DNA from: a bacterium | GTDB taxonomy: Bacteria; SZUA-182; SZUA-191 | Reading direction: 5' to 3' | Length of the DNA stretch: 5,400 bases | NCBI GenBank assembly: GCA_003230535.1 | Contig: QIEW01000178.1 | Location: 1-5,400 of the forward strand | In this document: positions 1 through 5,400 of the stretch, piece after piece | Numbering within the stretch: the first letter of the stretch is position 1 | How the letters are laid out: each line of letters opens with the position of its first letter | Position numbers and translations under genes: made by a program | The notes under the pieces: generated by a model | The model's input: only the letters and a program-made list of their open reading frames with translations | Databases searched by the model: none | Told to the model about the DNA's origin: nothing

Positions 1-91
1 CCCTCGCCCGTACCAGATAAAAATAAGTAAGAAATACTTTTTTACAACCATTATTGGTATTGTATGGTTCTTGTTTGTGTTTCTGTTCACA
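1..91. other. Left-edge sequence, no confident gene
   Basis: This is an AT-rich stretch between the window edge and the inverted-repeat element. On the + strand one frame is open from base 2 to a TGA at 110-112. It reads a basic patch (KISKK), a hydrophobic run (IIGIVWFLFVFLF) and then TEALAKV, the last residues lying in the repeat. This could be the tail of a membrane protein entering from the left, or a signal peptide whose ATG has become ATA (23-25 or 17-19). No ATG, GTG or TTG lies in a suitable place before the hydrophobic run, so I do not call a gene. A weak 5-bp stem (25-29/35-39) followed by a T run (38-43) might be a poor terminator. Confidence 0.3.
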
Positions 92-225
92 GAGGCACTT
101 GCAAAAGTCTGAAAATGTCATTCCCGAGAGCTTTTATCGGGAATCCAGATTATGTAGGCATCAGCAACTTATGGATTCCCGTTTTTACGGGAGGGGACAA
201 TCTAAGCTAGTTTTGCAAGAGGCTC
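92..225. repeat. MITE-like inverted-repeat element, 134 bp
   Basis: The two ends are inverted copies: bases 92-106 match the reverse complement of 211-225 at 13 of 15 positions, with a perfect 9-bp core (CTTGCAAAA at 98-106, TTTTGCAAG at 211-219). Further in, TGTC (116-119) pairs with GACA (196-199). Each arm then has its own small hairpin. The left one pairs ATTCCCGA (120-127) with TCGGGAAT (137-144). The right one pairs TCCCGT (177-182) with ACGGGA (187-192). GGAATCC (140-146) and GGATTCC (173-179) continue the symmetry. The element has no coding potential of its own, and open frames across it are chance. From memory, repeats with ATTCCCG...CGGGAAT hairpins are scattered in many copies in Desulfobacterota-like genomes. 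That suggests a non-autonomous element moved by a transposase elsewhere, or a REP/BIME-like transcript structure. Confidence 0.75.
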
Positions 226-293
226 ATGAGTTCTAAAATTATTAAATCTCTGTGACCTCTGCGGTTAAAATCCTTTTTTACGGGCAGGATTAT

Positions 294-309
294 AGGTTTG
301 CGTAAACCT
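294..309. other. Small perfect hairpin in the leader
   Basis: AGGTTT (294-299) and AAACCT (304-309) form a perfect 6-bp stem around a GCGT loop. No T run follows, so it is not a typical intrinsic terminator. It may be a transcript stem or a protein-binding palindrome, or chance. Function unknown. Confidence 0.3.
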
Positions 310-394
310 GACTAAGTAACTTAAAGTGAGAAAAAAGTTGCTGTTAGGTTTGATTCCACTGCAAAAATCCTTAATCTGTTTTTAAAAAATGACG

Positions 395-409
395 GCGGAT
401 ACTATCCGC
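395..409 (+). promoter_or_regulatory. Palindrome or hairpin just before the amidase start
   Basis: GCGGAT (395-400) and ATCCGC (404-409) form a perfect GC-rich 6-bp stem around a 3-base loop (ACT). It ends 18 bases before the ATG at 428. No T run follows it, which argues against a terminator. Its position, together with the lack of a clear ribosome-binding site between it and the start codon, makes a 5'-leader structure or an operator the more likely reading. That role is inference. Confidence 0.4.
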
Positions 410-427
410 TAACAATAGCCGAAATTC

Positions 428-1222
428 ATGAAAATAGCCTTAGTTCAATTAGATATTGTCTGGGAATCAAAAGAGGCGAACTATGCTAAGGCGGAAGTAT
501 TTGTAAAGATGGCGACCCGGGAGGGTTGCGATGTTGTCGTTTTTCCTGAGATGTTCAATACGGGATTTTCCATGAATATTTCCGCTGTTATGGAGGATGA
601 AAAAGGAGAGACGGCCACAGTATTGTCGAGGATGGCAAAAGGATATGGCATAAACATAATCGCAGGATACGCCGCAAAAGTATTAGGAGAAAAAAAGGGG
701 GTAAATTTAGCCGTAGCGTACGACAGAAGAGGGGCGCTTAGCGCTAAATTTAGTAAAATCCATCCGTTTTCCCTCTCAGGTGAGGATCAATATTATCATG
801 CCGGTAATAACGTCGTTATCTTCAATATAGACGGCGTTCCGGCAAGTATTTTTATTTGTTATGACTTGAGGTTTCCGGAAGTATTTAGGATTATAGCTAA
901 GGAGGTCCAAGCGATATTCGTGATAGCAAATTGGCCCAAAACCCGGGAAGATCATTGGGAAACCCTGCTTAAGGCCAGAGCTATTGAAAATCAGTGCTAT
1001 GTGATTGGTGTTAATCGAATAGGGACGGATGGTAATGGTATTCAGTATTCTGGAAGATCCCATATATTTGATCCCTTAGGTTATGATATTTGTTCTGCTG
1101 ATGAGAAGGATGAGTTCATTGTAGGAGAGCTAGACGCTAATGAAGTTACTAAAATACGTTCCCAACTCCCCTTCCTTAAGGATATGCGGGACAGCTGCTC
1201 TAAGGCAGAGTACGGGGATTAG
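428..1222 (+). CDS. Carbon-nitrogen hydrolase, omega-amidase/YafV-like
   Basis: The product is a 264-residue nitrilase-superfamily amidohydrolase, a usual length for the single-domain family, with no signal peptide and so probably cytoplasmic. The catalytic triad is visible: Glu41 in FPEMFNTGFSM, Lys110 in KIHPF and the nucleophile Cys144 in ICYDLRFPE. The family's supporting glutamate is Glu119 in SGED. The FNTGFSM and CYDLRFPE motifs resemble omega-amidases and YafV, which hydrolyse omega-amides of 2-oxo acids such as 2-oxoglutaramate. Substrate assignment is therefore inference from the subfamily. The start MKIALVQLD is typical of the family, so ATG 428 is well supported even though no clear Shine-Dalgarno precedes it. 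The stop TAG lies 7 bases before the metallopeptidase start, which suggests one transcript. Other nitrilase-family amidases, such as deaminated-glutathione amidase, cannot be excluded. Confidence 0.9.
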   Translation: MKIALVQLDIVWESKEANYAKAEVFVKMATREGCDVVVFPEMFNTGFSMNISAVMEDEKGETATVLSRMAKGYGINIIAGYAAKVLGEKKGVNLAVAYDRRGALSAKFSKIHPFSLSGEDQYYHAGNNVVIFNIDGVPASIFICYDLRFPEVFRIIAKEVQAIFVIANWPKTREDHWETLLKARAIENQCYVIGVNRIGTDGNGIQYSGRSHIFDPLGYDICSADEKDEFIVGELDANEVTKIRSQLPFLKDMRDSCSKAEYGD

Positions 1223-1228
1223 GGGAAG
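1221..1228 (+). promoter_or_regulatory. Ribosome-binding site for the metallopeptidase
   Basis: The purine run AGGGGAAG overlaps the last two bases of the amidase stop codon and sits just before ATG 1230. It selects this ATG over the in-frame ATG at 1140, which would place 30 residues with no signal-peptide character inside the upstream gene. Confidence 0.65.
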
Positions 1229-1229
1229 C

Positions 1230-3425
1230 ATGAAGCATTTTAGCCGTCTGTTTCCGTTTTTTATTATATTGGTTAATCTACCGGTTTCCTTATCTGCGAA
1301 AGAGATCATCCATCATGAGTTAAAAGTTTTATTGAGACCGGAAACAAGCTTTATAGAAGTAGAAGATAAAATAACACTCCAGGAAAAAAATCTCGTAAAG
1401 GCGGGTAAATTAACTTTCCGGCTTCACAAAAACCTTACCCCGGTTTCCACAACCGCAGGTGTTAAGATTTTTCCGGCAAAGATTCATTTCGATATTAGTG
1501 TGAATGTAAAACACAAAGCTCGGAAATGGAAACAATACGAGGCCGTTCTTCCCCCAAAGACGCAAACTTTTACCCTAAAATATAAGGGGATTATCTATCA
1601 TCCCTTAAAGCGTCTGGGAGAAGAATACGATGACAGTTTTAGCGCTACGGCAGGTCTAATCTCCTCGACCGGTATTTATCTTGGCGATGCCGCTTTCTGG
1701 TATCCAAAATTCAATCACTATCTGTTAACATTTACTCTTGATGTAAGAATTCCCAAAGGCTGGAATATTATTAGCCAAGGGAAGCGCGCCCTGCACTCAG
1801 AAGGTAAGGAATGGGCCTCTGTGAGATGGAAATCTCCCGAGCCTCAAGAGCAGATCTACCTAATCGGAAATAAGTTCACCGAGTATAATCGGGAGTGGCA
1901 AGGCGTTCAAGCAACGGTATTTTTGCGTCAACCCGACAAACAACTGGCCCAGAGGTACCTTGAGACCACAATTGGTTATCTCAAGATGTATGGTAAACTT
2001 ATCGGTTCCTATCCGTATAAAAAATTTGCTTTAGTGGAAAATTTCTGGGAAACCGGTTATGGGATGCCTTCCTTTACTCTGCTGGGGCCCAAGGTCATTA
2101 GATTTCCTTTTATCCTGCACTCCTCATACCCTCATGAAATTCTGCATAATTGGTGGGGGAACGGTGTTTTTGTGGATTACCGAAAAGGCAATTGGTGCGA
2201 GGGCCTTACCAGTTATCTGGCGGATCACCTGATTAAAGAGCAACAAGGCAGGGGGCTGCAATACCGTCGCACAGCATTGCAGCGCTATACCGACTATGTA
2301 TCTAAAAATAAGGATTTTCCCTTAACAGAGTTTCGCTTCCGCCACAGTTCTGTCACTCAAGCGGTCGGTTATGATAAGACATTGATGTTCTACCATATGC
2401 TGCGAAGAGAGTTGGGCGACGATATTTTTGTGAAGGGGCTCCAAAGATTTTATAAGGACAACAAATTTCGGCGGGCCACATTTGAGGACATAAGGATAGC
2501 TTTTGCCGAAGTTTCCGGAAGAAAGCTGGCTACTGAATTCAATCAGTGGGTTAGACGCCCCGGAGCGCCGGAGCTGCACATTGGGGAAGTAAATTATAAG
2601 AGAGAAGCTGACCGATATATCCTTACGGCCACCATAGAGCAGACCCAACCGGGGCCGGCCTATAAGCTGCCTGTACCCATAGCGGTTTATCTGAAAGATC
2701 AGGAAAAACCATACCGGAGTACCCAGGTAATGAATGATAAGCAACTTAGAATTTCATTAAGTTTGCCCGCCGCCCCATATCGCCTGGATGTGGACCCTGA
2801 ATTTGATCTGTTTCGCCGGCTGGCCCGGAATGAGACGCCTCCGGCTCTTTCTCAAGTCTTTGGGGCCGGGAATGTATTGATTATTCTTCCGGCGGGAGCT
2901 GCGGAAAAGATGAAAAGAGAGTATCACAAACTTGGCGCGGCTTGGGCAAAATCCAGGTCAAGCAGGATTGAAATAAAATATGATAATGAGATAGAGAAAC
3001 TCCCCGGCGACCGGGCGGTATGGCTTTTCGGTTGGGAAAATAGTTTTCGATCCCAAATGGCCGCACAACTCTCAGATTATGGTGTATCAATTCACGATCT
3101 TAAAGTAAATTTTGATGATACTGGGGTTGACCGCAAAAATCACTCGCTGGTTTTCGCCGCCGGAAATCCGGTAAACCCAAGCAATGCCATCGTCTGGGTG
3201 GTGACAGATAATATTGCGGCCATATCCGGTTTAGGACGTAAGCTGCCCCATTACCGCAAGTACAGCTTCCTCGTTTTTGAAGGTGATGAACCTGCTAATA
3301 TCCTAAAAGAGCAATGGCCAACCATAAATTCACCAATGTCGGTATTAATACGACAAGAGGACGGCAGTTTTCCGAAAAATATAAAAGAGCGGAGAACCCA
3401 AAGAAAGGCTCTTGCTTACTTTTAA
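1230..3425 (+). CDS. Exported M1-type zinc metallopeptidase
   Basis: The product has 731 residues from ATG 1230. Residues 1-23 form a Sec signal peptide: basic start, FPFFIILVNLPV core, probable cleavage after SLSA. An N-terminal beta-rich region leads to the catalytic domain. Zinc ligands are His302 and His306 in HEILHNWWGN and Glu324 in NWCEGLTSY, and Glu303 is the general base. Tyr381 in VGYDKTLMF matches the M1 transition-state tyrosine. The usual GAMEN exopeptidase motif is replaced by GYGMPSFTLLG (276-286), so the glutamate that holds the substrate amino group is missing and classic aminopeptidase activity is doubtful. The zinc-motif spacing is X17 rather than the usual X18. From about residue 545 a C-terminal alpha/beta domain follows (NVLIILPAG, later SLVFAAGNP) whose role I do not know. 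It probably works in the periplasm or outside the cell on peptides. It appears co-transcribed with the amidase, but a shared pathway is not evident. Confidence 0.9.
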   Translation: MKHFSRLFPFFIILVNLPVSLSAKEIIHHELKVLLRPETSFIEVEDKITLQEKNLVKAGKLTFRLHKNLTPVSTTAGVKIFPAKIHFDISVNVKHKARKWKQYEAVLPPKTQTFTLKYKGIIYHPLKRLGEEYDDSFSATAGLISSTGIYLGDAAFWYPKFNHYLLTFTLDVRIPKGWNIISQGKRALHSEGKEWASVRWKSPEPQEQIYLIGNKFTEYNREWQGVQATVFLRQPDKQLAQRYLETTIGYLKMYGKLIGSYPYKKFALVENFWETGYGMPSFTLLGPKVIRFPFILHSSYPHEILHNWWGNGVFVDYRKGNWCEGLTSYLADHLIKEQQGRGLQYRRTALQRYTDYVSKNKDFPLTEFRFRHSSVTQAVGYDKTLMFYHMLRRELGDDIFVKGLQRFYKDNKFRRATFEDIRIAFAEVSGRKLATEFNQWVRRPGAPELHIGEVNYKREADRYILTATIEQTQPGPAYKLPVPIAVYLKDQEKPYRSTQVMNDKQLRISLSLPAAPYRLDVDPEFDLFRRLARNETPPALSQVFGAGNVLIILPAGAAEKMKREYHKLGAAWAKSRSSRIEIKYDNEIEKLPGDRAVWLFGWENSFRSQMAAQLSDYGVSIHDLKVNFDDTGVDRKNHSLVFAAGNPVNPSNAIVWVVTDNIAAISGLGRKLPHYRKYSFLVFEGDEPANILKEQWPTINSPMSVLIRQEDGSFPKNIKERRTQRKALAYF

Positions 3426-3547
3426 GCCCTAAGTTGCCATCAAAACTTACTCAGTAGTCGTATGTAAATAACTCATCGGTTTCGATTTCCGGTTACACCT
3501 ATATTTGTCAATTGAAGTATGACATTACAGAATTTAGGGCAATACTA
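3426..3547. other. Spacer between convergent genes
   Basis: This 122-base AT-rich stretch lies between the 3' ends of the metallopeptidase gene (+) and the phospholipase-like gene (-). GCCCTAA right after the metallopeptidase stop (3426-3432) is inverted as TTAGGGC at 3534-3540, near the other stop. Weaker stems are AAGTT/AACTT (3431-3435/3444-3448) and TGTCA/TGACA (3506-3510/3520-3524). None has a GC-rich stem plus T run, so I see no convincing intrinsic terminator for either gene. Confidence 0.45.
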
Positions 3548-4657
3548 TTATTTCGGTGGGACTTGCGGTGGCTGCTCAAGCAGGGTTTGACGGGCATATT
3601 CGAGGAAGCTCCCGGCGGCGGAGCCGGTAAGTTGTAGGGCGCGCCTGACTTGCTGGTCGAACTCCTTGCGGGCGGGAGACTTAACTCTCAGCAGCCGCTC
3701 GGCCTCCTTTTGCAAGAGGCGGACTTCCTGTGCCGAGTGGAATTTCTCCCCCAAAAACCGGACGCTCGATTTAAAAGTTTTTCCTACATGACAACTGTTT
3801 TCCCTGGCTACACTTTTGATCAAATCGGCTGCACTATCCACCGGCCTGCGAACACCATCAGTTAAGGCCAGGCTATAATAATGCGGAGTGAGAGGCGCCT
3901 TTCCGGCAGCCTCGGCAGCCAGACGGTACGCTACAAAGCTCTCGTAAGCGAAATGGTAGTTCTTGGTGGCTTGGGTGGTGCCTGCGATTGGTCTGGAGAG
4001 AACAATAAACCTGATACTGGTCTGGTAGGTATGATAAGGTTGACCGATATCCTGCACATAATGCAGGGCACGCGCCAGGAAGCGGAAGCACCAATAAAGA
4101 TCATGTTGGAGATATGCCTGCCGGGCATAGTCTAAGAAATGGGCCGCCCGCTCCGGGGATATTCCTTGAGGGAAAAAGGGATAAGGGAGATGGAAGGTAA
4201 ACGCCGGATAATACATATGTCGAAAACCTTGACTGCCGGCCATAAAACCCTGCGACCAGGAGACCGATAACCCCTTATCCATGCCCCAATCCGGTTCATT
4301 GCTATATTCGGTAAGTATCCGGCGCGCTGAGGTCACCCCGCCTAAAGGCGCTCCCCGGAAACCATATTTTCTCCCAGAATCAAGGTCATACCAGACGAAC
4401 CTATCCCCCCCAGGGAAAGCGCTCTCGGCTTCAGGATTAGCATAGACGACCTTGAATTTAGGATTCAGGGTGTCATCCCGGTAACGATATGGAGTCACCG
4501 GAATTTGTTCATACTGATCCAGCCAATCCAGACCTTCCAGGATAGGCGGAGTGATCAGGTCATGTCTGGCCCAGGCGCCGGCAGCGCCAGGGTTAAACCA
4601 CCACACCACACCCAATATTATTATCCCCCCCCAACGGCCTGCCGACTGATGTCTCAT
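3548..4657 (-). CDS. Exported zinc-dependent phospholipase C-like protein
   Basis: The product has 369 residues and belongs to the phospholipase C/P1 nuclease fold by motif. Residues 1-28 are a signal peptide (two arginines, core IIILGVVWWF, cleavage after GAAGA) that would leave Trp29 as the mature N-terminus, as in Bacillus zinc phospholipases where Trp1 binds zinc. The other expected ligands are visible: His32 (WARH), Asp123 (NEPD), His147 (RHMYYP), His199, Asp203 and His209 (HYVQDIGQPYH), and His235 and Glu239 (HFAYE). The gap between His209 and His235 is longer than in the Bacillus cereus enzyme, so there is an insertion near the active site. The C-terminal third looks helical with no motif I recognise. 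It likely cleaves phospholipid headgroups or other phosphate esters outside the cytoplasm; the substrate is unknown. I chose ATG 4657 over an in-frame TTG at 4678 because GGGGTG lies 9 bases upstream and the TTG has no such site. It follows tlyA by one base. G8 and G7 runs lie in the coding strand. Confidence 0.82.
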   Translation of the reverse strand: MRHQSAGRWGGIIILGVVWWFNPGAAGAWARHDLITPPILEGLDWLDQYEQIPVTPYRYRDDTLNPKFKVVYANPEAESAFPGGDRFVWYDLDSGRKYGFRGAPLGGVTSARRILTEYSNEPDWGMDKGLSVSWSQGFMAGSQGFRHMYYPAFTFHLPYPFFPQGISPERAAHFLDYARQAYLQHDLYWCFRFLARALHYVQDIGQPYHTYQTSIRFIVLSRPIAGTTQATKNYHFAYESFVAYRLAAEAAGKAPLTPHYYSLALTDGVRRPVDSAADLIKSVARENSCHVGKTFKSSVRFLGEKFHSAQEVRLLQKEAERLLRVKSPARKEFDQQVRRALQLTGSAAGSFLEYARQTLLEQPPQVPPK

Positions 4658-4658
4658 A

Positions 4659-5399
4659 CTATGTTTCACCCCAGACAAGATGGAGAAAAAACTCGGTATT
4701 CCCCTTAGCCCCTAATATGGGAGATTGAACCATCCCTTGTACCATAAACCCTAGTTGCCGGGAAAAACCTGCCAGGTTATCCAGTACCTGTCGGTGTTTT
4801 TCAGGGTCTCTGACTATTCCTCCCTTACCGACCTTTCCCTTGCCGACTTCAAATTGAGGTTTTACCAGGGGCACAACCTCGGCTTTATCTGCTAGGATTG
4901 GCATTATGGCGGGGAGAATTTTCGTCAGTGAGATAAAGGATACATCTACGGTCGCCAGCTCAACCTTCTCATGATTGAGATGGTCAGGCTGTAAATATCG
5001 GGCGTTTAAGCGCTCCAGCACTACTACATGCGGGTCGCCTCTCAGCTTCCAGGCTAACTGTCCATAGCCTACATCCACTGCATAGACCCGCACCGCCCCG
5101 CGTTGCAGCAAACAATCGGTAAATCCACCGGTAGAAGCTCCAATATCTACGGCTACCTTACCAGCCGCCGATATCTTAAATATGTTCAGGGCATGCTCCA
5201 ACTTCACTCCCCCACGGCTTACAAAGGGGAGTTCCGGCCCCCGAATTTCAATTTGGGCATTATCTATAACCTGCTCAGCCGGTTTTTGGGCCTGCCGGCC
5301 TGCCACCCAGACCTCTCCCGCTAAAACTCTGGCTTGGGCCTGCGTTCTTGTGGCCACCAATCCTCGGGATACTAAAAGCCCGTCTAAGCGTTGCTTCAT
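4659..5399 (-). CDS. tlyA: TlyA family rRNA 2'-O-methyltransferase
   Basis: The product has 246 residues, full length for TlyA, which transfers methyl groups from S-adenosylmethionine to ribose 2'-OH of cytidines in 16S and/or 23S rRNA. Residues 1 to about 60 form an S4 RNA-binding domain (RLDGLLVSRGL, VLAGEVWVAG). The linker SRGGVKLEHAL leads into an FtsJ-like methyltransferase domain with the SAM-binding motif VDIGASTGGFTD (84-95). The catalytic K-D-K-E set fits Lys66, Asp152 (VDVSFIS), Lys180 (LVKPQFE) and Glu236 (GNTEFF). The family is often annotated as hemolysin A because of reported haemolytic effects, but the RNA methylase role is the better supported one. Methylation by some members affects capreomycin sensitivity; whether this one modifies one or both subunits cannot be told here. 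The ATG is at 5399-5397, one base from the window edge, so its upstream signals are not visible. Confidence 0.95.
   Translation of the reverse strand: MKQRLDGLLVSRGLVATRTQAQARVLAGEVWVAGRQAQKPAEQVIDNAQIEIRGPELPFVSRGGVKLEHALNIFKISAAGKVAVDIGASTGGFTDCLLQRGAVRVYAVDVGYGQLAWKLRGDPHVVVLERLNARYLQPDHLNHEKVELATVDVSFISLTKILPAIMPILADKAEVVPLVKPQFEVGKGKVGKGGIVRDPEKHRQVLDNLAGFSRQLGFMVQGMVQSPILGAKGNTEFFLHLVWGET
4667..4672 (-). promoter_or_regulatory. Ribosome-binding site for the phospholipase-like gene
   Basis: GGGGTG on the - strand lies inside the last codons of tlyA, 9 bases before ATG 4657. It supports that ATG and suggests translational coupling, since ribosomes ending tlyA at the TAG (4661-4659) would stop one base before the next start. 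Confidence 0.6.
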
Positions 5400-5400
5400 T

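Larger units (their letters stand above)
226..427. other. Leader region upstream of the amidase gene
   Basis: This non-coding stretch lies between the inverted-repeat element and the first gene. It contains a CTCTGTGACCTCTGCGG segment (248-264), whose first eight bases are the inverse of TCACAGAG at 87-94 on the other side of the element. It also has two hairpins, listed separately. A promoter for the amidase-peptidase pair presumably lies here. The best pair of boxes I could find (TTGATT at 350-355 and TAATCT at 372-377, 16-base spacer) is too weak to call. Confidence 0.4.

Noticed and set aside
25-43. Intrinsic terminator at the left edge
   Set aside because: Stem of only five mostly A-T pairs before the T run; too weak to call.
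54-236. Open + frame of 60 codons across the inverted repeat
   Set aside because: Most of it is the repeat itself, with no ribosome-binding site and a low-complexity, cysteine- and arginine-rich product without family resemblance.
690-701. A7-G5 run in the amidase gene as a programmed frameshift site
   Set aside because: The zero frame continues through conserved family sequence on both sides and no alternative frame extends usefully.
776-1063. Antisense open frame within the amidase gene
   Set aside because: Shadow of a well-supported gene; no recognisable motif.
1140-1229. Upstream extension of the metallopeptidase by 30 codons
   Set aside because: It overlaps the end of the amidase gene, lacks signal-peptide character, and the ATG at 1230 has both a ribosome-binding site and a proper signal peptide behind it.
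2322-3090. Two antisense open frames within the metallopeptidase gene
   Set aside because: Both lie wholly inside a gene with clear catalytic motifs on the other strand, and their products show no family features.
3650-4135. Several open frames on both strands within the phospholipase-like gene
   Set aside because: They overlap the conserved ligand motifs of the real gene in other frames and have no motifs of their own.
5103-5324. Open + frame opposite tlyA
   Set aside because: It lies opposite the S4 and SAM-binding parts of tlyA and is explained as a shadow.

Overview
The window holds four complete protein genes, a small inverted-repeat element and two short intergenic spaces. I see no rRNA, tRNA or CRISPR array. 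The organism looks like a Gram-negative-type bacterium, possibly Desulfobacterota, Nitrospirota or a related environmental lineage. That rests on two Sec-type signal peptides, a TlyA rRNA methylase of the broad bacterial type, and an intergenic repeat built on ATTCCCG...CGGGAAT hairpins, which I recall from such genomes. The taxon is inference only.

Layout. Bases 1-427 contain no confident gene. They hold a 134-bp MITE-like inverted repeat (92-225), a possible remnant or tail of a membrane or secreted protein running into its left end, and two small hairpins, the second close to the first gene. On the + strand, a carbon-nitrogen hydrolase (428-1222) is followed after 7 bases by an exported M1-type zinc metallopeptidase (1230-3425), and the two are probably co-transcribed. 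A 122-base spacer separates this pair from two genes on the - strand. These are tlyA (5399 down to 4659) and, one base after its stop codon, an exported zinc-dependent phospholipase C-like protein (4657 down to 3548). The two pairs converge on the spacer.

Function. The hydrolase is predicted to be cytoplasmic and of the omega-amidase/YafV type. The metallopeptidase and the phospholipase-like protein both carry signal peptides and full zinc-binding residue sets, so they should act outside the cytoplasm on peptides and on lipid or phosphate-ester substrates. TlyA is a housekeeping rRNA ribose methylase. I see no sign that the four genes form one pathway. The tlyA-phospholipase pair may simply share a transcript.

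The most interesting points are the M1 protein without a GAMEN exopeptidase motif and with HEXXH-X17-E spacing, the phospholipase with its complete ligand set including a predicted mature N-terminal Trp, the G8 and G7 tracts in the phospholipase gene, and the MITE abutting a possible signal-peptide remnant. Nothing here is clearly a new multi-gene system.
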